Shown in pieces: positions 56,481 through 64,000 of a stretch of DNA of 64,000 nucleotides; position 1 is the first letter of the stretch, and the number at the start of each line of letters is the position of its first letter. A program made the position numbers and the translations under genes. Below the pieces are notes generated by a model. The model ran no database searches. It was not told the DNA's origin and was given only the letters and a program-made list of their open reading frames with translations. Source of the DNA: G963664935 sp963664935 (lineage in GTDB: Bacteria; Pseudomonadota; Gammaproteobacteria; Methylococcales; G963664935); the NCBI GenBank assembly GCA_963664935.2, contig CAXXSE010000006.1:496001-560000 (forward strand), in the 5' to 3' direction.

Positions 56481-56556
56481 TCAAGTCTTTGTTTTAATGT
56501 TTAAATTAGCTCGGGAATAGCCTTGGTCAAATATATAGACTAAAACAAAGACTTGA
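56481..56556. repeat. 16-bp perfect inverted repeat
   Basis: TCAAGTCTTTGTTTTA (56481-56496) and TAAAACAAAGACTTGA (56541-56556), 44-bp spacer. Same style as the repeat at 56149; probably a tyrosine-transposase-mobilised tail, lying directly before the IS110 fragment. Confidence 0.65.
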
Positions 56557-56636
56557 TAATCATCTAGCCTGCCTCCCCCTGGCGACGTCAGCGGCGTACA
56601 CTGGCGTTGCCAAAAATCAACAAAGAGGAGGCAGAA

Positions 56637-57030
56637 ATGAAACTATACGGTGGTTTGGATCTTCATTCAACGAATGTGGTCATTCAGTTAATCAATGAAA
56701 AAGATGAAGTGATGTACCGGAAGAAGCTCGGATGTGATTTGGATCGTATCTTGGCGGGTTTAGAACCGTTCAAAGAGACGATTGAAGGGCTCGCGGTGGA
56801 GTCGACCTTTAATTGGTATTGGTTGGTCGACGGACTGATGGACGTGGGGTATCCGGTTCAATTGGTAAATACAGCGGCGGTGAAGCAATACGAAGGCTTG
56901 AAATATACGGACGATGATTCGGATGCCTTTTGGTTGGCGCATTTAATGCGGTTAGGGATATTGCCCACCGGGTATATTTATCCGAAAGCAACTCGTGGGG
57001 TTCGGGATTTGTTGTGGGCGCTGGAACACC
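56637..57030 (+). pseudogene. IS110-family transposase, N-terminal fragment
   Basis: ATG 56637 has ribosome site GAGGAGG. MKLYGGLDLHSTNVVIQLIN, then ESTFNWYWLVDGLMDVGYPV and KYTDDDSDAFWLAHLMRLGI: the DEDD RuvC-like domain with Asp8 and the E-S-T Glu. Similarity ends near 57020 after RGVRDLL; the C-terminal Ser domain is missing, so it cannot act. Confidence 0.8.
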
Positions 57031-57146
57031 GGAATTCCTTATGCCGGTACTGGCGCGATAGTCAGGTGGAAAACAGTAGACAAAGGACACGCATATCTTT
57101 ATTCTCATCATATTTTGATTTGTTGTTTTTAGGATTGAGTATAAAT

Positions 57147-57745
57147 ATGCCCATTGATATTGATGTATCCATTTTGAATCGTTTTTTTGCAGAAACAAAA
57201 TCCTAGCCTCGGCGAAGGCCTGCGGATTTATCCAGCGATTGCGCAAGCTCGATCCCTTCGAGTTCTTTATCGCACTCACCTTCGGTGCGCTTAAATCAGA
57301 TACACTCACCCTGAATAGTTTGGCGGATGAAATCCCGAGTGATCTTTCACGAACGGGCATTCACCATCGATTTACCCAGCAAGCCAGTGCCTTTATGAAA
57401 GCAATGGTGGCTGATTTTATGGCGATTTTAAAGACCGAAGGTCGAACCCTTGAGGTCGCGGCACTGAAGTATTTTACGGCGGTCAATATCATCGATTCAA
57501 CCTCCTGGAAACTGTCCGGAGGGCTCGCGGCCGTATTTCCGGGCTATCACCATGCCGGATGCAAAGTACAGCTCATGTTCGATTATTTGACCGGTACGGT
57601 TAACCTGGTCTATTTAAAGAAACAAACTGCCACCGACCAAAACTATGCCCGGGTCTTAGCGGAACAACTGCAAACCGGTGCGCTGTATTTATTCGATATG
57701 GGCTACACCGTGGCTGACGCACTCGCCGCCATCGATGCAGCAGAC
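57147..57745 (+). pseudogene. IS4-superfamily (DDE_Tnp_1) transposase fragment, unrelated to the 1801-bp IS
   Basis: ATG 57147 reads MPIDIDVSILNRFFAETK; one extra A in AAAA 57197-57200 joins LASAKACGFIQRLRKLDPFE and then FFIALTFGALKSDTLTLNSL, IIDSTSWKLSGGLAAVFPGY (first Asp) and LYLFDMGYTVADALAAIDAA (second Asp). It is cut at about 57745 by an IS200-type fragment, losing the catalytic Glu. Confidence 0.72.
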
Positions 57746-57948
57746 CCTATATGTCAGGCTATTGGGGGGGCATTTTTGGGCGATAGGCTATGGAGGATGG
57801 TCGACAGGGAATGTGACCGATGAAATGGTTCAGGAAAATCTGGGACACCATCGTAACCCTTCTAAGAAAGATAATGGAAATATGATTCTTGAATAGTTGG
57901 ATTTGGGACTTTCAGTCCAGTCGCAACCTATGCACTTTCAGTGCATAG
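57746..57948 (+). mobile_element. IS200/IS605-type element: TnpA C-terminus plus end hairpins
   Basis: Frame TLYVRLLGGHFWAIGYGGWS, then TGNVTDEMVQENLGHHRNPS to TAG 57896 matches the C-terminal third of IS200-like TnpA (Y1 HUH transposase), without the HUH and Tyr residues in view. After the stop come hairpins GGACT-TTC-AGTCC (57906-57918) and CTATGCACT-TTC-AGTGCATAG (57928-57948), as at the right end of such elements. A 19-bp coding stretch is shared with 17161-17179. Confidence 0.65.
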
Positions 57949-58272
57949 TGGTTGAGTTAGCGGATCTTCAAGGCTAAAAAATAGATTTTTTATAGGGGAG
58001 GGGGGTTTACTGTTCGGCTTTGAGGATTGAACCGTTGAATGCATGATGAGATGGCTCCTGATTGAATATTCCAAATGTTAAGTGGCTGGTTTTGACCATA
58101 TTCAGGTTATACTTGAACAGACACGTTCGCAGGTCAAAAACTTACCTAAACAATCAATCCGATATTTGGATCGCGGAGCGCTTTCTCCGTGGCGACTGCT
58201 TTTTTTTCAAATAACTGTTTGCCGCGTACAATACGCTTACTGCCTGAGACAGAGCTTAGTGTTATTAAGTGA
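57949..58272. other. Intergenic region before the MBL fusion gene
   Basis: Contains a G-rich tract (AGGGGAGGGGGG near 57997) and the promoter region for the next gene. A small frame at 58082-58309 overlaps the next start and looks spurious. Confidence 0.4.
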
Positions 58273-60923
58273 ATGGAAAAAAGATCGAGTATTAAGCCTC
58301 GCGCTGTAAGAAAAATCAAAAAAATCGCTGTTTCCTCCGGTATTTACTGGGTGGAAATCCCCGAGATCGACCTTTATGTTTTATGCGGTTGTCCCGAAGA
58401 CAGCGTTAAACATTTAATAAAGCGTGGATTGATCACCTCGACGGACCGGAAAGGCGTTACTTTCGAATCCGGACCCAACGCCATTTTACTGTCGGATGTC
58501 TTGTTACAGAATGGACGGTTCGCGAATTTGGCGGAATTTCCAGTCATGCAGATGCTATATAGCCAGGGCATGATTTTGCCGAATCACCCTAACAACACGG
58601 GAGTAAAGCCACTTTTAATGGGCTTGCCGGGACAGGTCAATGCCCAGTTGCAATACGTGTACCGGGGAAACTACGGTTTGATCTCGAAGGAAGAATTCAT
58701 GGAGGCGGGAATCTCGGCGGAAAAAGCCGAGGAAATGATGTTTATGAAGCTTTTTTTCGCGAATGGAAAAATTCATGAGTCGAAACAATTTCTCGATACC
58801 CTGGTGATTGAAAATGAACGCGTTGAGATTAAAAATGGTGTATTTATCACTCGTCTCCAATTGAATGTATTTGAAATTGAATACCAGGACGAATCGGTTC
58901 GCGTTGATCTTAATCTGGCGCCATCGGAACATTATGAATCGGCTTACCCTTTAGGGATGTATCAATTCCGGAGGGAATACTTCAGTGTGGTGCATATCGG
59001 AGAGGGAAACGGGTGGGACGCCAATCAACCGTGTATGGCGAGCATCCTGGTCTATCAAGGTAAGATTTATCTACTCGATGCGGGACCTAATATTTTATTT
59101 ATTCTGAAGGCAATCGGTATCAGTATTAGTGAAATTGAAGGGATTTTTCATACCCACTCCCATGATGATCATTTTGCGGGAATTGCATCGCTGGTGCGTG
59201 CGGAACATAAAATTAAATACTACGCTACGGCCTTGGTTCAAGCATCGGTTTCAAAAAAACTGGCGGCTCTGTTATCCGCGGATGAGGAATATTTTAAGGA
59301 TTTTTTCGAAATTTGTACCTTGGAATTCGATGTTTGGAATGACCTGGACGGTTTAGAAGCCAAACCACTTTTCTCTCCTCACCCGGTGGAAACCAATATC
59401 TTTATGTTCCGTACCTTATCGGCGGATGGATATCGATCCTATGCCCATTGGGCGGATATTGCCTCATTCGACGTACTAGATGAAATGGTGCGGAAATCCG
59501 GGGGGCTTCGAAAAAGATTGAAAGGCTGGATGGAAACGGTTAAAGAGGATTATCTGAAGCCCGTGGACATCAAGAAAATTGATGTCGCCGGTGGTTTGAT
59601 TCATGGTAACGCTGAGGATTTCCGTGAAGACTCAAGTGAAAAATTAATTTTGTCCCATATCGAAACGGATTTATCGATTAAGGAAAAAACAGTCGGTTCA
59701 AAGACTAATTTTGGAATTGTTGATGTATTGATTCCGGGATATTTCGACTTTGCCCGGCGCCAAGCTTATGACTATTTACAATCTTATTTCCCCCATGTTT
59801 CTCGCCACGAGCTTCGATGTTTATTAAACAATGAGTTAATCACATTCACTCCGGGTTCGATTATTTTGGATACGAAACATGAAAAAACCACCCTGTTTCT
59901 GATTCTTTCCGGGAATGTTGAAGCCGTCAATACTCTTTCTGGTTCGGTCAGTTCATTGTTGGCGGGGGGATGGTTGGAAGCATGCCGGAGATTTTTGTTA
60001 AAATCGAAACGATCACCTATCGTGCAACCAGTTTTGTGCAGGCGCTTCCGCTCCCGATTAGCCTGATTCTAGAATTTATTAATAAGAACCAGATATCGGA
60101 ACAATTTGATGAATTAGAGGAAAGGCGAACCTTTTTGCAACGAACCGATCTTTTTGGCGCCTCGTTATCCTACCCGGTACAGAATAAAATTGCTCTAGCG
60201 TTAACCCCGGTTCACTACCCTGTCGGGCAAGCCGTAAGCGCCAAAAATTTAACCGTTCTGAACCTGGTCAAAAAGGGAAAATTGGAAAGATACATGGGCG
60301 ATGATGTTTACGGCGAATTAGGGAGCCACGATTTTTTTGGCGAAGAAATGTCTGTATTAGATACACCCAGTATTTTTGGGATTAGAAGCCTCGAGCTCAC
60401 CTATGTTTATCAGATTTCCGGTAAATTTCTAAGGGAAATCCCCATTATTTATTGGAAACTCATCGAAGATTTTGAAAAACGAAAAAGGCTGGTGCTGAAC
60501 ACGGATTTAACCAATGTATCGCTGTTTAATTGGAGGGATGAATATAGTGTTTCGGTCGAAGCGATAGACAGTCAAAATAAAAAGCTCTTTGTGATGGGAA
60601 TCAGAGTGCTCAAAGCAATAAGGTTAGATGCGGATATCACAAGTATTCAAAATTCAATAGCGCAACTCATTGAAACCGCGGAAAGTTTTTTTCGGGATGA
60701 AGAGGCGCTATTGGATAGATATGATTACCCTGAAATTAAGGGACATCGTAAGAAACATAAATTGATATTGATGCGAATAGCCGATCTGCGGCAGGAATTA
60801 ATTAGAACCAAGTCGTGCGAGCACATCGATTTTGAAGGTGTTTTTGAAGAGTGGTTGATCGATCATGTTTTTTCGTAGGATCGAAAATATGGTAAATTCC
60901 TTAACTCCAAAGGGGTTTTTTAG
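58273..60923 (+). CDS. Metallo-beta-lactamase / cyclic-nucleotide-binding / hemerythrin fusion, frameshifted and with an in-frame TAG
   Basis: Residues ~230-440: MBL hydrolase with FHTHSHDDHFAGIASL (H293, H295, H297, D299, H300). Then two cNMP-binding-like barrels (TFTPGSIILDTKHEKTTLFL; PVHYPVGQAVSAKNLTVLNL with LGSHDFFGEEMSVLD). C-terminus: bacteriohemerythrin, VSLFNWRDEYSVSVEAIDSQ, AESFFRDEEALLDRYDYPEI, GHRKKHKLIL and EEWLIDHVFS. The frame breaks at the G6 of 59964-59969; a seventh G continues SLLAGGMVGSMPEIF and gives 884 codons. TAG at 60876 is followed in frame by DRKYGKFLNSKGVF, the family's normal end including its Asp iron ligand. The first His ligand (Q-H) is Asn (SQNKKLF). Probably an oxygen/redox-sensing hydrolase. 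Confidence 0.82.
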
Positions 60924-60946
60924 TTGTAACTTTTCAGCATAAAGTC

Positions 60947-60984
60947 GTAACTGTTCAGATTTCAGGGATGAACAGAATAGTTAC
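60947..60984. repeat. Dispersed palindrome upstream of adk
   Basis: GTAACTGTTC and GAACAGAATAGTTAC pair with one bulge, 20 bp before the adk start; same family as 22561-22589. It could affect the adk leader. Confidence 0.55.
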
Positions 60985-61004
60985 TTTTAATTAAGGAACA
61001 AAAA

Positions 61005-61649
61005 ATGAGAGTAATTCTGCTAGGCGGACCCGGTTCGGGAAAAGGTACCCAAGCCAAGTTTATTACTGAAAAATTCAATATCCCGCAAATATCCACGGGC
61101 GATATGCTTCGTGCCGCGATTAGGGAGCGGTCCGGCCTTGGTTTGGCGGCAAAGGAAGTCATGGATGCAGGTCGATTAGTTTCGGACGAAATTATTTTGG
61201 GATTGGTTAAAGAGCGAATAACGGCGCGTGATTGCGAATACGGTTTTCTGCTCGATGGTTTTCCGCGTACCATTGTCCAGGCTGAAGGCCTTAAAGAAAT
61301 GGGCGCTATCGTTGATCATGTTGTCGAAATATCGGTTGATGACGAAGAGATTGTCAAGCGCCTAGGTGGCCGTAGAGTTCATCCAGCCTCGGGGCGTACC
61401 TATCATATCCAGTTCAATCCACCGAAAATTGAAGGGATAGACGACGAAACGGGCGAGTCGTTGATTCAGCGTGATGACGATCTGGAAATGACCGTCAGAA
61501 AAAGGCTTCAGGTCTATCATAAGCAGACCAAGCCGCTTGTGGAATATTATCGTCGTGCCGCCGACAACGATCCGATACGGTTTTCGTCGATACGTGGCGT
61601 TGGGGGTGTTGGTGAAATAACCGAAAAAATTTTTTCGGCTCTCGTGTAA
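61005..61649 (+). CDS. adk: Adenylate kinase
   Basis: 214 residues, usual length. P-loop GGPGSGKGT (7-15), AMP site QISTGDMLRAAIRERSGLG, DGFPRT motif in GFLLDGFPRTIVQAEGL and LID domain GGRRVHPASGRTYHIQFNPP, which lacks the zinc Cys as in other gammaproteobacteria. Interconverts ATP + AMP and 2 ADP in the cytoplasm. Ribosome site AAGGA before ATG 61005. Confidence 0.97.
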   Translation: MRVILLGGPGSGKGTQAKFITEKFNIPQISTGDMLRAAIRERSGLGLAAKEVMDAGRLVSDEIILGLVKERITARDCEYGFLLDGFPRTIVQAEGLKEMGAIVDHVVEISVDDEEIVKRLGGRRVHPASGRTYHIQFNPPKIEGIDDETGESLIQRDDDLEMTVRKRLQVYHKQTKPLVEYYRRAADNDPIRFSSIRGVGGVGEITEKIFSALV

Positions 61650-61670
61650 TGACTACTTATAATAGCTTTT

Positions 61671-63077
61671 ATGTCCAGCAAAACCTTATACGATAAACTT
61701 TGGGACGACCATCTGGTTCACACCGATGTGGATGGGTCTTCATTGATCTATATTGATCGGCATTTGGTGCACGAAGTCACATCGCCTCAAGCGTTCGAAG
61801 GTCTTCGTATAGAAAAGAGAGGCTTGTGGCGTACTTCGGCGAATCTTGCCGTGGCCGATCATAACGTACCGACCAGCGGAAGGGATCAGGGCATAGCCGA
61901 TCCGGTTTCCCGGCTTCAAGTCGAAACCCTGGATCAAAATTGCGCAACGTTTGGCATCACCGAGTTCGATATGTTGGACCCTCGGCAGGGCATTGTGCAT
62001 GTTATCGGTCCGGAACAAGGTGCGACGTTGCCTGGAATGACGGTGGTGTGCGGGGATTCTCATACCTCTACCCATGGCGCTTTTGGCGCATTGGCCTTCG
62101 GAATCGGAACGTCCGAGGTGGAGCATGCGCTTGCCACGCAGTGCCTTGTGCAAAAAAAATCAAAAAACATGCTGGTGGATATTAGTGGTGAGTTATCGGT
62201 CGGTATCTGTGCGAAAGACGTGGTCCTGGCAATAATTGGGGAAATTGGCACGGCGGGGGGGACTGGATATACAATCGAATTTGCGGGCTCTATCATCAGG
62301 GGTTTGTCTATGGAAGGACGAATGACGGTGTGTAATATGGCCATTGAAGCCGGAGCTCGAGCGGGATTAATCGGAGTTGATGCGACGACTATAAAATATG
62401 TGGAAGGGCGCCCCTATGCGCCAACTGGTGAATTGTGGGAACGGGCAGTGGAAAATTGGCAAAATCTTCGAAGCGATGAAGGTGCGGCCTTCGATAAAAT
62501 CGTTTCGATCGATGGGGGTGATATCGCGCCTCAGGTGACTTGGGGCACCTCGCCGGAAATGGTTGTTTCGGTGGACCAGGTTGTTCCTGACCCGATGGGA
62601 CAAACGGACGAAGTGAAGAAGCAAAGTATGGAACGCGCTTTGGTTTATATGGACCTTGAGCCTGGGATACCGATGTCCGAGATATTTTTGGATAAAGTTT
62701 TTATTGGCTCGTGCACCAATTCAAGAATTGAGGATTTGAGAGCCGCTGCCCAAATTGCTAAGGGAAAAAGCCTCGCGAGCAATATAAAACAGGCGCTTGT
62801 GGTCCCTGGCTCCGGTCTGGTTAAAAGGCAGGCCGAGCAGGAAGGTCTTGACAAGATTTTTATCGAAGCCGGTTTTGAGTGGCGCGATTCCGGTTGCTCG
62901 ATGTGTTTGGCTATGAATGCGGACCGGCTCGAAGCGGGTGAACGCTGTGCGTCGACCTCAAATCGAAACTTTGAAGGACGGCAGGGTTATGGTGGACGAA
63001 CCCATTTGGTGAGTCCGGCAATGGCTGCCGCCGCTGCGATAACGGGTCATTTCACCGATATTCGTGAGGGCTTTTAG
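61671..63077 (+). CDS. leuC: 3-isopropylmalate dehydratase large subunit
   Basis: 468 residues, aconitase family. TLYDKLWDDHLVH start, VVCGDSHTSTHGAFGALAFG, and the [4Fe-4S] ligands in FIGSCTNSRIEDLRAAA and DSGCSMCLAMNADRL. Isomerises 2- to 3-isopropylmalate in leucine synthesis with LeuD. TAG overlaps the leuD GTG by one base (TAGTG). leuB is not in view and may follow. Confidence 0.97.
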   Translation: MSSKTLYDKLWDDHLVHTDVDGSSLIYIDRHLVHEVTSPQAFEGLRIEKRGLWRTSANLAVADHNVPTSGRDQGIADPVSRLQVETLDQNCATFGITEFDMLDPRQGIVHVIGPEQGATLPGMTVVCGDSHTSTHGAFGALAFGIGTSEVEHALATQCLVQKKSKNMLVDISGELSVGICAKDVVLAIIGEIGTAGGTGYTIEFAGSIIRGLSMEGRMTVCNMAIEAGARAGLIGVDATTIKYVEGRPYAPTGELWERAVENWQNLRSDEGAAFDKIVSIDGGDIAPQVTWGTSPEMVVSVDQVVPDPMGQTDEVKKQSMERALVYMDLEPGIPMSEIFLDKVFIGSCTNSRIEDLRAAAQIAKGKSLASNIKQALVVPGSGLVKRQAEQEGLDKIFIEAGFEWRDSGCSMCLAMNADRLEAGERCASTSNRNFEGRQGYGGRTHLVSPAMAAAAAITGHFTDIREGF

Positions 63078-63712
63078 TGGACGCGTTTAAGAAAATTATA
63101 TCTAAAGCTATGCCTTTGGATCGCGTTAATGTGGATACCGATGCCATCATTCCCAAGCAGTTTTTAAAGTCAATCCGCCGTACCGGTTTTGGTCCGCACT
63201 TATTCGATGAATGGCGTTATTTGGATCGGGGCGAACCGGCAATGGATTGTACCGGTAGGCCACGAAATCCGGATTTTGTTCTAAATGATCCAAAATATTC
63301 AGGCGCCCAAATATTGTTGACACGGGAGAATTTCGGTTGCGGCTCATCGCGTGAACACGCGGCCTGGGCGCTGGCCGATTATGGATTTCGTGTTTTAATC
63401 GGGCCGGGATTCGCGGATATTTTTTACAATAATTGTTTTAAGAACGGATTGTTACCTATCGCCTTGGGCACTGATGAAATTGATCGGATGTTTAAGGAAT
63501 GTGGTGAAAACTATGCGTTGACGGTTGATTTAGAAACCCAAACCGTCATCAAGGCTACCGGTGAAAGCATCGGGTTTGATATCGATGAATCAAGAAAGCA
63601 TCGTCTGTTAAACGGCTTGGATGATATTGCCTTAACCCTGGAACAGACAGACAAAATTAAGGAATACGAGTCAAAGCGTCGTCAACGGACGCCTTGGCTG
63701 TTTCAATCTTGA
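63077..63712 (+). CDS. leuD: 3-isopropylmalate dehydratase small subunit
   Basis: 211 residues, swivelling domain: VNVDTDAIIPKQFLKSIRRT, LTRENFGCGSSREHAAWALA and FADIFYNNCFKNGLLPIAL. GTG 63077 start is fixed by the TAGTG overlap with leuC, so the subunits are made in step. Intact. Confidence 0.96.
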   Translation: MDAFKKIISKAMPLDRVNVDTDAIIPKQFLKSIRRTGFGPHLFDEWRYLDRGEPAMDCTGRPRNPDFVLNDPKYSGAQILLTRENFGCGSSREHAAWALADYGFRVLIGPGFADIFYNNCFKNGLLPIALGTDEIDRMFKECGENYALTVDLETQTVIKATGESIGFDIDESRKHRLLNGLDDIALTLEQTDKIKEYESKRRQRTPWLFQS

Positions 63713-63841
63713 AAGAACTGTAGTAACTTTTCGGCGTATTTCTGATTAGCGCTATAACTGCGTTAAAAAAGCCTGGCATAATCAGTAACTATATATTTCT
63801 ACTAATTTATATAGATAGGCGTCCATTTCTCAACAAAAAAA

Positions 63842-63894
63842 GGGACAGATATATTTTTTCTAATCGATCATCCGTCAGTAAATAAATCTGTCCC
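63842..63894 (+). repeat. GGGACAGAT inverted repeat, possible terminator after leuD
   Basis: GGGACAGATATATTTT and AAATAAATCTGTCCC face each other, followed by ATTTTTTTCTTTTTTT. The GGGACAGAT...ATCTGTCCC tail is typical of REP-tyrosine-transposase-mobilised repeats and here would also end leuCD transcription. Confidence 0.6.
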
Positions 63895-64000
63895 ATTTTT
63901 TTCTTTTTTTCCTAAAATGTGCCTTGTTGGGCAGGATACATTTGTCATGCCTGAATCAAGAGCGCATCCTGTGCCTTCTTAGGAAGGTCAAGGAGGACAA

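Noticed and set aside
58082..58309. Small gene upstream of the MBL fusion
   Set aside because: Overlaps the MBL start in another frame; residues look random and no start site is seen.
3322..60878. Genome-wide reassignment of TAG to an amino acid
   Set aside because: TAG is the natural terminator of several intact genes here (acyl-CoA dehydrogenase at 1175, leuC at 63075, IS200 TnpA at 57894), and the residues expected at the internal TAGs differ (Glu, Trp, variable).
1..64000. CRISPR arrays, tRNA or rRNA genes, or a prophage
   Set aside because: No evenly spaced direct repeats, cloverleaf-type sequences, rRNA-like stretches, or phage structural genes were seen on reading; tRNA detection by eye is not exhaustive.

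Overview
The window looks like a piece of a gammaproteobacterial chromosome of moderate GC, crowded with insertion sequences. The assignment rests on the style of the housekeeping genes (glnS, adk, leuCD), a TIGR03503-type VWA operon, NirBD with an assimilatory-type nitrate reductase, and many secreted or lipoprotein envelope genes. The IS load and the number of broken genes suggest a genome in flux, such as a large sulfur-oxidiser or symbiont lineage; that last point is inference. I see no tRNA, rRNA or CRISPR array.

Layout: (1) 0-2 kb, end of an acyl-CoA dehydrogenase gene and a ceramidase-like membrane protein. (2) 2.1-9.9 kb, a cell-surface glycan/lipid locus: FAD monooxygenase and polysaccharide deacetylase on +, converging on a - strand series of methyltransferase, GT2, ArnT-like glycosyltransferase, flippase, methyltransferase and FemAB-like transferase. 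Most of these genes carry one single-base homopolymer deletion or one in-frame TAG. (3) 9.9-14.6 kb, three nested IS elements: IS4 family inside ISAs1 family inside IS66 family. (4) 14.6-17.3 kb, a methyltransferase, a YdcF-like protein and ISKra4/IS200 debris. (5) 17.4-24.9 kb, a secreted FG-GAP/ASPIC protein, a secreted small protein, periplasmic MsrB, glnS, carboxylesterase, two small proteins and a HAD phosphatase. (6) 25-30 kb, an M23 peptidase gene split by a 314-bp palindrome-ended element, then a VWA/membrane/coiled-coil operon. (7) 31-35.7 kb, a MITE and an exported caspase-PEGA-SUMF1 fusion followed by three lipoproteins. (8) 35.8-38.4 kb, second IS4 copy and a methyltransferase. (9) 38.7-43.5 kb, a flavin-dependent halogenase-like enzyme, two tandem DMT transporters and a GT4 glycosyltransferase. 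(10) 44-50 kb, decayed SBBP-type protein and a nitrate assimilation cluster (nirB remnant, nirD, NasA-like catalytic subunit, four-cluster Fe-S subunit, NrfD/DmsC-like anchor). (11) 50-58 kb, antitoxin-like regulator, third IS4 copy cutting an HDOD gene, a second HDOD gene and a graveyard of IS110/IS4/IS200/RHS/GGDEF fragments. (12) 58.3-64 kb, a metallo-beta-lactamase/cyclic-nucleotide-binding/hemerythrin fusion, then adk, leuC and leuD.

Two themes cut across regions. At least seven genes break at a homopolymer run, and one base restores both the frame and the length, which points to sequencing error as much as to gene decay. Separately, five in-frame stop codons (four TAG, one TAA) interrupt non-mobile genes whose homology or coding frame continues past the stop. 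The most unusual gene sets are the caspase-SUMF1 lipoprotein cassette, the halogenase-transporter-glycosyltransferase operon and the MBL-cNMP-hemerythrin fusion.
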